Origin: Pseudomonas entomophila L48
GTDB lineage: Bacteria > Pseudomonadota > Gammaproteobacteria > Pseudomonadales > Pseudomonadaceae
Length of the DNA stretch: 64,000 nt
Reading direction: 5' to 3'
Assembly: GCF_000026105.1 (NCBI RefSeq)
Contig: NC_008027.1
Span: forward strand, 4,918,501 to 4,982,500
Under the pieces are notes generated by a model, which was given only the letters and a program-made list of their open reading frames with translations, did no database searches and had not been told where the DNA came from. Positions 1 through 9,225 of the stretch are shown here, piece by piece. The position numbers and the translations under genes are program-made. Each line of letters begins with the position of its first letter. The stretch's first letter is position 1.

Positions 1-1145
1 CCGGTGGCACGCACCTGGGCCGGGTAGAAGTTGCTGACGAAGGCATTGAGCGTCAGTTGCCCGCCGATGATGCAGAAGCCTGCGGCGAACACGCTGGGCA
101 CCAGCCAGCGTGGGTCGTCGTGGTTCAGGCCGACCAGCACGCTGAACACCGCCGCCCCCAACAACACGCCGGCCAACAGGCGGGCCTTGTTCTTCATGCG
201 GTCGGCGCACCAGGCCAGGCACACCGCGCCGAAGGTGCCGGCGAACAGGAACAGCGAAGTGACGAGGTTGGCCTGGTTCAGTGCCAGCCCGCTTTCCTGC
301 AACAGCGACGGCAGCCAGCTGATCATGAAATACAGCAGGATCAGGCTGACGAAGAAAGTGCCCCACAGCAGCAAGGTTGGCCGGGCGAAACCGTCGCGGA
401 ACAACGCCACCATGGTGAGCTTGCTGTCTGCGGGTTCATCGGTGGCGACTTGGGCCATTGGAACCTGCCAGCCTGGCAGCAAGCGGGCGACAATTCGTTG
501 CAACCGAGCGTACGGCGGTGCATCGCGCAGCAAGCGTGGCAGCGACTCGGGCAGGTACAAAGCCAGGAAAGGGAACAACAGCAACGGCGCCACCCCGCCG
601 GCGAGGAACACTGCCTGCCAGCCGTGCTGGTCGATGAAGCCCGCCGCGACGAAACCGCCCGCAGCGCCTCCCAGCGAAAAGCCGCAAGCGGCCAGGGTCA
701 CCATCAATGTGCGTAGGCGCGGCGGCGCGTAGTCGGCCATCAACGCCATGGCACTGGGCATGGCGCCGCCCATACCGATACCGCAGAGGAATCGCGCCAG
801 CATCAAGCTGTCGAGGGAAGTAGCGAACACCATCAGCACCGTCAGGCTGGCGTACAGCAGTATGCAGCACAGCAGCACCCGACGTACACCGAAGCGGTCA
901 GCCAAGGGCGTCACCGCCAGCGAGCCGACCGTCAGGCCGAACAGGTTGGCGCTGAACACCGGCCCGAAGGCGGCCTTCTCCAGCCCCCAGTCCTGGGCCA
1001 GCGCGGGAATCACGTAGCCCAGCACCTGGGCATCATAACCATCGGTGACCAACAGCAGGATCAACAGCAGCAGCAGGCGCCACTGGTAGGGTGACACCGG
1101 GCGCGCGTCGAGCGCCGCGCGAAAGCTGGCTATCTGGTTGTGCAT
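1..1145 (-). CDS. MFS transporter, aromatic acid:H+ symporter type (3' end outside window)
   Basis: The frame is open from an ATG at 1145 to the window edge, so at least 381 residues are present and the C-terminus is missing. The N-terminal helix carries a DGYD motif, the acidic pair typical of TM1 in PcaK/BenK-like aromatic acid:proton symporters, followed by the loop signature LADRFGVRR (MFS motif between TM2 and TM3). Multiple hydrophobic segments run through the rest. It lies downstream of maiA in the same orientation, separated by a REP pair, so it probably imports an aromatic acid linked to homogentisate metabolism. The substrate is inferred from family and context only. Confidence 0.85.
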   Translation of the reverse strand, partial: MHNQIASFRAALDARPVSPYQWRLLLLLILLLVTDGYDAQVLGYVIPALAQDWGLEKAAFGPVFSANLFGLTVGSLAVTPLADRFGVRRVLLCCILLYASLTVLMVFATSLDSLMLARFLCGIGMGGAMPSAMALMADYAPPRLRTLMVTLAACGFSLGGAAGGFVAAGFIDQHGWQAVFLAGGVAPLLLFPFLALYLPESLPRLLRDAPPYARLQRIVARLLPGWQVPMAQVATDEPADSKLTMVALFRDGFARPTLLLWGTFFVSLILLYFMISWLPSLLQESGLALNQANLVTSLFLFAGTFGAVCLAWCADRMKNKARLLAGVLLGAAVFSVLVGLNHDDPRWLVPSVFAAGFCIIGGQLTLNAFVSNFYPAQVRAT

Positions 1146-1194
1146 CGCAAGGTACCTGTCTTTTGTTGTTATGCCATAGGAACGCGATGGTATG

Positions 1195-1279
1195 TGTAGG
1201 AGCCGGCTTGCCGGCGAACCAGGCACCACGGTGCATGGCACCGGCTTTGCCGGTGTTCGCCGGCAAGCCGGCTCCTACA
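1195..1279. repeat. REP pair (inverted)
   Basis: Two facing copies of the REP core GTAGGAGCCGGCTTGCCGGC flank an inner imperfect palindrome between the MFS gene and maiA. Such pairs can fold into long hairpins in RNA and often sit at operon ends. Confidence 0.9.
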
Positions 1280-1335
1280 AGGTTGACGCGGCACCCTGTG
1301 AGAACGGGTTTCCAGCCAACACAATGAGTTGGTGT

Positions 1336-1965
1336 TCAGTTGGGGGTGTCGGGCTGCCTCGCCGGGTGGGCTTTCTGGAAGGCCGGGTGCTGCTCGGCCA
1401 AGGCGGCGACCCGGCGAATGCGCGGGTAGCCGGCAAGGTCGATGTTGAAGCGCTCGGCCGCATACAACTGCGGGATCAGGTAGACATCGGCCAGCCCCGG
1501 CGTGGCGCCGAAGCAGAAGCCGTCATCGCCGATCAGTTGCTCGATCGCCGCCAGCCCCTGGCTGATCCAGTGGCCGATCCACTGGTTGACCTGGGTTTCG
1601 TCATGCCCCAGCTGACGTAGCTGATTGAGCACGCTGACATTGTGCAGCGGATGAATATCGCAACCGATGATCGCCGCCACGCCGCGCACCTTGGCCCGGG
1701 CCTCGGCGGAGGTCGGCAGCAGTGCAGGCTGTGGATAAACCTCCTCCATGTACTCGATGATCGCCGGCGATTGCACCAGCAACTCGCCGTCGTCAGTGCG
1801 CAGGGCCGGCACCCGCCCTTGCGGGTTGAGTGCCAGGTATTGCTCGCCACGCTGCTCGCCCTTGAGCAGGTTCACCGGCTCGGCCTGGTAATCCAGGCCC
1901 TTGAGCGCCAGGGCGATGCGCACGCGGTACGACGAGGTGGAACGGTAGTAAGTGAACAGCTCCAT
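1336..1965 (-). CDS. maiA: maleylacetoacetate isomerase
   Basis: This 209-residue zeta-class glutathione transferase isomerises maleylacetoacetate to fumarylacetoacetate in the homogentisate branch of Tyr/Phe breakdown. The N-terminal thioredoxin fold starts MELFTYYRSTSSYRVRIAL, close to the SSCSxRVRIAL signature of the class, followed by the cis-proline region VPAL and the QSPAIIEY glutathione-binding segment. Length is normal. A G-rich ribosome site precedes the ATG. It follows fahA by 12 bases, so it is the third gene of the hmg operon (hmgC in P. putida nomenclature). Confidence 0.95.
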   Translation of the reverse strand: MELFTYYRSTSSYRVRIALALKGLDYQAEPVNLLKGEQRGEQYLALNPQGRVPALRTDDGELLVQSPAIIEYMEEVYPQPALLPTSAEARAKVRGVAAIIGCDIHPLHNVSVLNQLRQLGHDETQVNQWIGHWISQGLAAIEQLIGDDGFCFGATPGLADVYLIPQLYAAERFNIDLAGYPRIRRVAALAEQHPAFQKAHPARQPDTPN

Positions 1966-1977
1966 CGCCCCGCCCCC

Positions 1978-3270
1978 TTATCTGGCCGCGACGACGGTGC
2001 CGCGGCACTCGCCGAAGCCGATGCTGGCCACGCCATCGCGCACGCAACGGGCGCGCAGGATGATCTCGTCACCGTCCTCGAGGAACTTGCGCACCTCGCC
2101 GCTGGCCAGCTCCACCGGGTGCTTGCCGCCCTCGGTGATCTCCAGCAGGCTGCCGAACGAACCCGGCGCCGCACCCGACAGGGTGCCCGAGCCGAACAGG
2201 TCGCCCGGTTGCAGCTGGCAGCCGTTGACGCTGTGGTGGGCAACCATCTGCGCCACGGTCCAGTACATGCTGCGGGTGTTGCTCAAGGTCAGGCGATGGG
2301 CCGGCAGGTTCTGCTCGCGCATGCCTGCGGTCAGCAGCAGCACTTCCAGCTCGATGTCGAAGGCGCCAGCGGCCTGGTCGCGCTTGTCCAGCAGGTAGGA
2401 CAGCGGCTGCGGATCACCCTCCGGGCGCGCCGGCTGGGCGCAGCGGAACGGCTCCAGGGCCTCGGCGGTCACCACCCACGGCGATACCGTGGTGATGAAG
2501 CTCTTGGACAGGAACGGGCCCAGCGGCTGGTATTCCCAGGCCTGGATATCACGCGCCGACCAGTCGTTGAGCAGGCAGAAGCCCGCCACGTGCTCGGCGG
2601 CGTCGCCAATCGGGATCGGCTGGCCCATCTCGTTGCCCTGGCCGATCCAGATCCCCAGCTCCAGCTCGTAGTCCAGGCGCGCGCAGGGGCCGAAGTTCGG
2701 TTCGGTCTGGCCGGCCGGCAGGGTCTGGCCCTTGGGGCGGCGCACGTCGGTGCCGGACGGGCGGATGGTCGAGGCGCGGCCGTGGTAACCGATCGGCACG
2801 TGCTTGTAGTTGGGCAGCAGCGGGTTGTCCGGGCGGAACAGCTTGCCGACATTCTTGGCGTGCTCGATGCCCACGTAGAAGTCGGTGTAGTCACCAATTT
2901 TCGCTGGCAAGTGCAATTGGCATTCAGCGGCCGGATACAGCGCGGCCTTCAATGCAGCCTGGTGCTCGCTGCCTTCACCCAGCAGCGCCAGCAGGCGCTC
3001 GCGCAGGGCCACGCGGGCCGGGCGGCCCAGGGCGAAGAAGGCGTTCAGCGCCCCCTCTTGGGTGGCCTCGACGGCGGCCTTGGCCTGGCCGTCGAACAGC
3101 CCGGCGGCCAGCACGGCTTCCAGGTCAAGGATGGCGTCGCCGATGGCCACGCCGCAACGCGGCGCCTGCCCTGGGCGGCTGAAGATGCCCAGAGGCAGGT
3201 TCTGCAGCGGGAAGTCGCGGTGCCCGTTGGCGTGCTCGACCCAGCTACGGGCGTTGGCGGTCTGGTTCAT
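1978..3270 (-). CDS. fahA: fumarylacetoacetase
   Basis: The 430-residue enzyme hydrolyses fumarylacetoacetate to fumarate and acetoacetate, the last step of the pathway. Family residues are visible: the metal-binding DFY motif, the nearby catalytic His in GIEHAKNVG, the paired acidic residues in LDYELELG, and NDWSARDIQ with the later Lys in FLSKSF. Its start is only 3 bases downstream of the hmgA stop, so the two are translated from one transcript (hmgB in P. putida nomenclature). Confidence 0.96.
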   Translation of the reverse strand: MNQTANARSWVEHANGHRDFPLQNLPLGIFSRPGQAPRCGVAIGDAILDLEAVLAAGLFDGQAKAAVEATQEGALNAFFALGRPARVALRERLLALLGEGSEHQAALKAALYPAAECQLHLPAKIGDYTDFYVGIEHAKNVGKLFRPDNPLLPNYKHVPIGYHGRASTIRPSGTDVRRPKGQTLPAGQTEPNFGPCARLDYELELGIWIGQGNEMGQPIPIGDAAEHVAGFCLLNDWSARDIQAWEYQPLGPFLSKSFITTVSPWVVTAEALEPFRCAQPARPEGDPQPLSYLLDKRDQAAGAFDIELEVLLLTAGMREQNLPAHRLTLSNTRSMYWTVAQMVAHHSVNGCQLQPGDLFGSGTLSGAAPGSFGSLLEITEGGKHPVELASGEVRKFLEDGDEIILRARCVRDGVASIGFGECRGTVVAAR

Positions 3271-3273
3271 CGG

Positions 3274-4575
3274 TTATCTCCGGTTCGGGTTGAAGGTGCT
3301 CGGCAAGGTGGCCCAGCAACTATCGTAGTCGGCCTGCAACTGCGGGCTTTCGAGGGCCTGGCGGCTCGGGCGCAGCACTTGGCTGGTCTCGAACATGAAG
3401 GCCATGGTGTTGTCGATCTTGTGCGGCGCCAGGTCCACCGAGATGGCCTTGTCGCAGGTCTCGGCGTCCGGGCCATGGGCGCTCATCACCCCGTGCAGCG
3501 AGGCGCCGCCGGGCAGGAAGCCTTCGGCCTTGGCGTCGTAGGCGCCCTGGATCAGGCCCATGAACTCGTTCATCAGGTTGCGGTGGAACCATGGTGGGCG
3601 GAAGGTGTTCTCGGCCACCATCCAGCGCGGCGGGAAGATCACGAAGTCCATGTTGGCCATGCCGTGGACGCTGGTCGGCGAGGTGAGCACGGTGAAGATC
3701 GACGGGTCGGGGTGGTCGAAGCTGACGGTGCCGATGGTGTTGAAGCGGCGCAGGTCGTACTTGTACGGCACGTTGCTGCCGTGCCAGGCGACCACGTCCA
3801 GCGGCGAGTGCTGCAGCTCGCAGGCCCAATGCTCGCCAAGGAATTTCTGCACCAGCTGTACCGGGCCGCTGGTCTCTTCGTAGTGCGCCACCGGGGTGAG
3901 GAAGTCACGTGGGTTGGCCAGCCCGTTGCTGCCGATCGGCCCCAGGTCCGGGATGCGCAGCGGCGCCCCGTGGTTTTCGGCGATGTAGCCACGGGCCTGG
4001 TCGTCGAGCAGTTCGACGCGGAATTTCATGCCGCGCGGAATCACCGCGATCTCCAGCGGCTCGACTTCCAGCACGCCCAGCTCGGTGGCGATGCGCAGGC
4101 GGCCCTGCTCGGGCACCAGTAGCAGTTCGCCGTCGGCGTTGAAGAACACCCGCTCCATGGAGCGGTTGGCGCGGTAGATGTAGATGCTTACCCCCGCCGG
4201 TTTCTCGGAAGCCGAGTTGGCCACCATCGGCAGCCAGCCTTCGATGAAGTCGGTGGGCTCGGCCGGCATCGGCTGGGGGCTCCAGCGCAGGCGGTTGGGG
4301 GTGATGGCGCCCAGCGCGCCGGTCAGCGGCTGGCGCTCCAGGCGCTCGAAGCGTGGGTGCAGCGCCGACGGGCGGATGCGGTACAGCCAGGTGCGACGCA
4401 GTTCGCTGCGGGTCATGGTGAACGCAGTGCCCGACAGCAACTCGGCGTACAGCCCGTAGGGCGCCTTCTGCGGCGAGTTCTGCCCCACCGGCAAGGCGCC
4501 GGGCAGGGCTTCGCTGGCGAATTCGTTACCGAAGCCGCTCAGGTACTGAAGTTGGGGTGATGTGTCGCGGGTCAT
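3274..4575 (-). CDS. hmgA: homogentisate 1,2-dioxygenase
   Basis: The Fe(II) dioxygenase opens the ring of homogentisate to give maleylacetoacetate. I chose the ATG at 4575 (433 residues) because a GGAGG sits just upstream and the protein then begins near the conserved YLSGFGNEF; the frame stays open further upstream without support. The three iron ligands are recognisable: His and Glu in [14 protein letters not shown], and His in [15 protein letters not shown]. It is the first gene of the hmg operon, divergent from its IclR-type regulator, with the HmgR operator in the shared promoter. Confidence 0.97.
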   Translation of the reverse strand: MTRDTSPQLQYLSGFGNEFASEALPGALPVGQNSPQKAPYGLYAELLSGTAFTMTRSELRRTWLYRIRPSALHPRFERLERQPLTGALGAITPNRLRWSPQPMPAEPTDFIEGWLPMVANSASEKPAGVSIYIYRANRSMERVFFNADGELLLVPEQGRLRIATELGVLEVEPLEIAVIPRGMKFRVELLDDQARGYIAENHGAPLRIPDLGPIGSNGLANPRDFLTPVAHYEETSGPVQLVQKFLGEHWACELQHSPLDVVAWHGSNVPYKYDLRRFNTIGTVSFDHPDPSIFTVLTSPTSVHGMANMDFVIFPPRWMVAENTFRPPWFHRNLMNEFMGLIQGAYDAKAEGFLPGGASLHGVMSAHGPDAETCDKAISVDLAPHKIDNTMAFMFETSQVLRPSRQALESPQLQADYDSCWATLPSTFNPNRR

Positions 4576-4673
4576 CGGGGCCTCCGGGCTCGCGCGGAGC
4601 CGTTGCTGGCAGCTGGCTGCTGGCCCGATCCGGAGACTGGCACGGGGGTGGCAGCGCGTCTGCATTGTTTTTA

Positions 4674-4690
4674 TCGTAATCAGATTACGA
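4674..4690. promoter_or_regulatory. HmgR operator palindrome
   Basis: A perfect 17-base palindrome TCGTAATCAGATTACGA lies in the hmgA-hmgR intergenic region. A 17-bp palindromic operator for the IclR-type repressor HmgR is known from P. putida, where homogentisate is the inducer. A further half-site-like AACGTAAT follows at once. Confidence 0.85.
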
Positions 4691-4764
4691 ATAACGTAAT
4701 TTGCTCGTGCGCAGGCGTCAAGCTATAAAGGCGCCACCCAATGAAATCTGCGTAGAAGTCCCTC

Positions 4765-5541
4765 ATGGCCAAAGCCAGCACCACCGCCGACAACGGCAAA
4801 CAGAAGGTCCGCTCGGCGGAAGTCGGTACCGACATCCTCAAGGCCTTGGCTGAACTCTCCCCCTCTACTTCGCTGTCGCGCCTGGCCGAGCATGTGCAGA
4901 TGCCGGCAAGCAAGGTGCACCGGTACCTGCAGGCGCTGATCGCCAGCGGCTTCGCCGAGCAGGACCCGGCCACCAACCATTACGGGCTGGGCCGCGAGGC
5001 GTTGCGCGTGGGCATGGCGGCGCTGGGCAGCATCGATGTGCTGAAGGTGGCGGCGCTGCCGCTGTCGCAGTTGCGCGACGAACTCAACGAAAGCTGCTTC
5101 ATCGCGGTGTGGGGCAACCAGGGCGCGACAGTGGTGAGCATCGAGCCTGCGGTGCGCGCGGTGACGGTGGTGACGCAGATCGGCTCGGTGCTGCCGCTGC
5201 TGAGCTCGTCCACCGGGCTGGTGTTCGCCGCCCACTTGCCGGAGCGGGAAACCGTCGAGTTGCGCGACCAGGAACTGGCCGCGCGGCAGCAGACTGCCGA
5301 CGACTACACGGCACTGCTGGCACAGATCCGTCAGCGTGGCCTGCACCATGTGCACGGCCTGCTGATGCCCGGGGTGGATGCACTGTCCGCCCCGGTGTTC
5401 AACGCCATGGGCCAGATTGCCGCAGTGATGACCGTGGTCGGGCCGACCTCGATCTTCCATGCCGATGAACAGGGGCCTGCGGCGCAGCGCCTGCTGGCCG
5501 CCGTGGAGGCGGTCAGCAGGCGGATGGGCTACCAGCCTTAG
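4765..5541 (+). CDS. hmgR: IclR-family repressor of homogentisate catabolism
   Basis: This 258-residue IclR-family regulator has an N-terminal winged helix-turn-helix (SLSRLAEHVQMPASKVHRYLQ, about residues 35-55) and a C-terminal effector domain with the family's LPLLSSSTGLVFAA stretch. It is divergent from hmgA and the palindrome at 4674-4690 lies between them, so it most likely represses hmgABC and responds to homogentisate. The ATG is used because nothing better precedes it; the ribosome site is weak. Its stop codon overlaps the stop of the convergent large gene by two bases. Confidence 0.92.
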   Translation: MAKASTTADNGKQKVRSAEVGTDILKALAELSPSTSLSRLAEHVQMPASKVHRYLQALIASGFAEQDPATNHYGLGREALRVGMAALGSIDVLKVAALPLSQLRDELNESCFIAVWGNQGATVVSIEPAVRAVTVVTQIGSVLPLLSSSTGLVFAAHLPERETVELRDQELAARQQTADDYTALLAQIRQRGLHHVHGLLMPGVDALSAPVFNAMGQIAAVMTVVGPTSIFHADEQGPAAQRLLAAVEAVSRRMGYQP

Positions 5542-8500
5542 GCCGTCAGGCGATCAGGCTCCTTTCCCAGGGCGATGTAGGCGGTGTAGAGCAGCAGTTC
5601 CTTGTCGAACTTTTCGTAAAGCCCCGAAACGACTTCGCCGCCTATCTCCATGGTGATTCGTCTTTCCAGCTTGTGGGTCAGGATGAACGTCTTGAGTTTG
5701 CTGAACCAAGGCGACGATGGGCCTGGGAACAGATTCGACCAGACCTTCATGACCGGCGTGATGAGCACTGCCTGGGCCAACGGTTTCAACGCATCGATGA
5801 TGCCAGGGAAGGCGAGCGTGCCGGTCACGTAGAGTTTGATCGCCAAGAACTGATCGCCATCGCAAAGCGCCACGGCTGCCTTGTAGAAGCTATAGACTGC
5901 ATCGACGAAGCCAATCACCAGACGTGCAGGGGGGAACGGCAAGGTCACGACTTTCAGGATCGTCCACAGGTGCGAATAGATCTGCCAGCCGATACGCGCC
6001 AGCACACCCCGGGCATTGCTTTCGGCCTCATCGAGCAGTTGCCGCAGCTGACCGCGTAGCGAAGCCCCCAGGTGGTCGATATTGCGATAGGCCCGCAGCG
6101 AAAAGAGTATTCGCTCGTAGCCCTTGAACCCCGTCGGATCGTCCTCGTTGTCGTTGGCAAGCTCCCTCAACAGCGCATGGATCTTTTCCTCCTGCGCCAC
6201 CGGGATGTGCTTGAACATCCAATCCTGGATGTCGTCCCCCTGCCATTGCTGGGCAAAGTCCCACGCGGTCAGCAGCGAGCACCCTCGTGGACCATCGGTC
6301 AGATAGACCAACGTGCCTTGTGCCGCCTCGGACTGAAGCAAGTAAGCCCCCTGAATCGGGCAGCCGTTGATCATCAGTTCTGCCAGCTTGCAGTCTTCGA
6401 TGAAACTGCCCTCATTGAACTGCGCGCATACCTCGGACAGCCATTCGACATGCGCCGGATCCTGAACTGATCCACGCATGATCTCGACCAGGCAATCACG
6501 CTGCAGGGTCAACCCCAACAGGTACCGATGCAGTTCCAGCACAGGTGTGTCAATCCGATCGTCCGGCCCAAGGTAGAGCTGCTCCAGTCCTGACTGATAG
6601 CTGATCTGGATCGTGCGCTCACGCATGCATCGCTCGATCACCATCTTGTTCAGATGCGACAAGTCCTGGCCAACGGTCGAGTGAAGCCGGGTGACACTGG
6701 GCGTGAAGAAACTCTCACCGGACTCGATCAGCAGGCTGACCAGCGCCTGCCTCTCACCGTTGTCTTGCTCGACCACAACAGTATCAGGGTCGATCCACGA
6801 CCCCACGCCCCCCACATTGAGCAAATCATCCGCAGCCTTGTGGAAATACACTTCGGCGGTGGGGATATTCACGACGGCCTGATATTCCTGCGCCAGCACC
6901 CGCAGTTCATGACCAAGATCCGTCACGCGCTGCAGCTTGGATGCGTCGGCATGGGGATACGCTTCAGGCCTGATCGCCTTGAGGTCATCCTTGATCTTCT
7001 CCTTCTTCAACACCGCCCACACTTCAACCACTTCATTCCAGTTTTCGGCCTGAGCGTCTTGCAAGCTCACGGTTTGCCCAGACCAGGCAGAAGGCAGACG
7101 CTGGATCAGCCGGAGGAACCTGTCCAGTTCAAGACGATCGTCGTGCAGCCCATGCTCCAACAGATAGGCATTGCCCTCGGCGGTGGCGGTCAACTCACCC
7201 ACACCGAAGCTCAATGCCTCCATCGATGTGAAAAAGCGGAAATCTCCTTTCGGCGAGCCCGGCGCGTAAAGGAGGTAGCCGTCGTCGTTGCTCAGGCACA
7301 GGTGATTGGTGAGGGAGAACTGATGATCGTCGTGCAGGATGCACACCCCCGCGATCCCCATCGACGAGCCTGACCAGTCGTTTTCCAAGGCAGCCTCGAG
7401 CAGGGCCACCCCACGCCGGTCGAGCCCTTGATAGTCGGCCGCCTGGATCGCAAGCCGCAGCTTGGCGTCCAGCGTTTCGCGCAACAGCGTGTCAGTGGCA
7501 TCCCCCTGGTAAGCGTTCTCGACCATTTCGGCATAGCTCGCCTGAAGGTCCAGCGCTTGTGCCATCTGCGCCAGATGCTCTGGCGTCAACACCTCCCGCA
7601 GGTCTTCACTGGTACACTCCACCGTCAGGTGATCGCCGAGGTAGGCGCCGCCACATACCCACTCCAGCAAGCTGGTCGCATGCGTCTTCCCCTCGGCAAC
7701 GAAGTCATGGCTGACGTGCAGTTCGATGTCCTGCGCGGAAACATCCATGACACCGGCCGCCTCGAGCCATTCGTTCATCTTCTGCAGGGCATACCCGTGA
7801 AAGTCGGTGTGCCCGGTGTGCTGCACAAGGGCCTCCTGCGCCTGGGCCAGCACCTCGTCGAGCTCGGCGATCCGCTTGCGCTCCTGGTCCGACAAGTTGC
7901 GCATCCACTCCGGCATCCGCCTGCGCCGGAAGGCTTCGAACAGATCGGCCACCGACTTCTGTGTCCGCTCGGCCAGTGGGTACATCGACACCGCCGTCTC
8001 GATATCACCCACCTCCTCATCCAAGGCCTGCTCGACCAACCATGCCTGAAGCACCTGCATGTCTCGGATCAGATAGTCTTCAAATGGCTCGTCCAGTGGT
8101 TCGAACTCAAGCTCGACGGCGTCCGCGCTCGACAACGCCTCATGCTGTTCCGGCAGCAAGTTAGCTAACCATTGCTCATCCTGTTTCAAATCCCAAAGCA
8201 TCTGCTTGGCCAAGTCCTGATCGATATCGAACCACTTACCCAGGCCTAAACCGTAAACCACCTTGGGCGCCTCGCTGTCAGCCCCAGGCGCGAGCATCGC
8301 CACGCATCCCGGAATTCGTATGCTCAGGTCGTCCTGCGTACGCAGCGAGACGGAGGCGATGACCAGGCTGGTTTGGCCATTGGGCAACAGTGCCTCGATG
8401 GCCGGCCCTTCAGTACGGCGTTGTATCGCCCTGGCCTGGAGCTCAAGCGCCACGTGTTGCTGAAGCTGCTGGGATAACACCTCCGACTGCTCCGACCACC

Positions 8501-8705
8501 ACTGCTCGACGTCCTCGGGTGGCCTTGGCGCACGGCTCAGCTGTGCCTGGAGCGCCAGCGTGCTCAAGGCAAGCGCACTAAGCACATCGTCCTGGAATTG
8601 CGTTGCCTGCGTACCGGGGGGAGTCAGGTTGGCGACACCGAGCATTTGCTCGGGAAAGTCAGCGGCATCGGCGATTTCGGCCAGGGAAAGCGGCTCGAAG
8701 TTCAT
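5538..8705 (-). CDS. large dermonecrotic-toxin-like protein (DUF6543/ToxA_N type), uncertain
   Basis: The protein has 1055 residues counting from the ATG at 8705, which has GGAG eight bases upstream; a longer TTG start has no such support. It resembles by eye the large Pseudomonas proteins annotated as dermonecrotic toxin domain-containing (an N-terminal all-alpha region, then a domain with the GVALLEAALENDW-like motif around residue 470). No signal peptide or catalytic motif can be named. A hydrophobic stretch near residues 920-1000 (VVTLPFPPARLVIGFVDAV and TGTLAFPGIIDAL) could insert in membranes. Gene-neighbourhood gives no immunity or secretion partner. It could be an insect- or cell-active toxin, or a member that has lost activity. 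Confidence 0.6.
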   Translation of the reverse strand: MNFEPLSLAEIADAADFPEQMLGVANLTPPGTQATQFQDDVLSALALSTLALQAQLSRAPRPPEDVEQWWSEQSEVLSQQLQQHVALELQARAIQRRTEGPAIEALLPNGQTSLVIASVSLRTQDDLSIRIPGCVAMLAPGADSEAPKVVYGLGLGKWFDIDQDLAKQMLWDLKQDEQWLANLLPEQHEALSSADAVELEFEPLDEPFEDYLIRDMQVLQAWLVEQALDEEVGDIETAVSMYPLAERTQKSVADLFEAFRRRRMPEWMRNLSDQERKRIAELDEVLAQAQEALVQHTGHTDFHGYALQKMNEWLEAAGVMDVSAQDIELHVSHDFVAEGKTHATSLLEWVCGGAYLGDHLTVECTSEDLREVLTPEHLAQMAQALDLQASYAEMVENAYQGDATDTLLRETLDAKLRLAIQAADYQGLDRRGVALLEAALENDWSGSSMGIAGVCILHDDHQFSLTNHLCLSNDDGYLLYAPGSPKGDFRFFTSMEALSFGVGELTATAEGNAYLLEHGLHDDRLELDRFLRLIQRLPSAWSGQTVSLQDAQAENWNEVVEVWAVLKKEKIKDDLKAIRPEAYPHADASKLQRVTDLGHELRVLAQEYQAVVNIPTAEVYFHKAADDLLNVGGVGSWIDPDTVVVEQDNGERQALVSLLIESGESFFTPSVTRLHSTVGQDLSHLNKMVIERCMRERTIQISYQSGLEQLYLGPDDRIDTPVLELHRYLLGLTLQRDCLVEIMRGSVQDPAHVEWLSEVCAQFNEGSFIEDCKLAELMINGCPIQGAYLLQSEAAQGTLVYLTDGPRGCSLLTAWDFAQQWQGDDIQDWMFKHIPVAQEEKIHALLRELANDNEDDPTGFKGYERILFSLRAYRNIDHLGASLRGQLRQLLDEAESNARGVLARIGWQIYSHLWTILKVVTLPFPPARLVIGFVDAVYSFYKAAVALCDGDQFLAIKLYVTGTLAFPGIIDALKPLAQAVLITPVMKVWSNLFPGPSSPWFSKLKTFILTHKLERRITMEIGGEVVSGLYEKFDKELLLYTAYIALGKEPDRLTA

Positions 8706-9017
8706 GTTCACTCTCCAATATTCGTGTAGGAGCCTGGACAATGAACAATGTAAAAGAGGGAAAGAGGAGGGAAAGCCTGACAGGCCAAAGTTCAACTAGC
8801 CTACGCAGGCTGAAGACTGCTCTGGATCTACAACCTGAAAACGGAAGGATTATCACGGACGATGTAATAGAGAATGTCAGAAGCCGGTATTTTTCCCACT
8901 GCAACAAGTGCTTATTCTTACCTCACTGGTCGGCACGAAGCGCTCTCCCCCCCCGCCTTTCGGGCCACCATGGTTCACCGACGTTGATTTTGAAGCTCCT
9001 TGATCTACGTCTCGATT

Positions 9018-9045
9018 GGCCGCTGCGGTTGCAGCGGCCTTTTTT
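9018..9045 (+). terminator. rho-independent terminator without an obvious gene
   Basis: The hairpin GGCCGCTGC-GGTT-GCAGCGGCC is perfect over nine pairs and is followed by six T residues on the plus strand. The nearest plus-strand gene upstream (hmgR) ends about 3.5 kb away behind an opposing gene, so it probably ends a small RNA transcribed from about 8710-9017. Confidence 0.75.
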
Positions 9046-9115
9046 ATTTTCTGCAAGAATCACCGGCATTTTCATGCCCTGTGGGGGCTGCTATCGCGCA
9101 GAGAACAAAACCCTC

Positions 9116-9199
9116 TGTAGGAGCGGCTTTAGCCGCGATGCATTCAACGCGGTCTGGCCCCCGCTTCGCGGGTGATCGCGGCTCAAGCCGCTCCTACAG
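9116..9199. repeat. REP pair (GCGGCTTTAGCCGCGA class)
   Basis: Facing copies of TGTAGGAGCGGCTTTAGCCG and its near-complement enclose a short spacer, downstream of the SDR gene's stop. Confidence 0.9.
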
Positions 9200-9225
9200 A
9201 GGTCGCCCCCTCCCAGAGATGCCGC

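Larger units (their letters stand above)
8706..9225. other. 520-base intergenic region with possible small RNA
   Basis: No convincing protein gene is present. The stretch 8805-8935 is AT-richer than the surroundings, a strong plus-strand terminator hairpin lies at 9018-9045, and a REP pair closes the region. No plus-strand gene ends here to explain the terminator. Confidence 0.5.

Noticed and set aside
1642..4122. An 826-codon open frame on the plus strand opposite maiA-fahA-hmgA
   Set aside because: It is antisense to three well-conserved enzymes; long open antisense frames are common in high-GC genes, and the translation has no domain or ribosome site.
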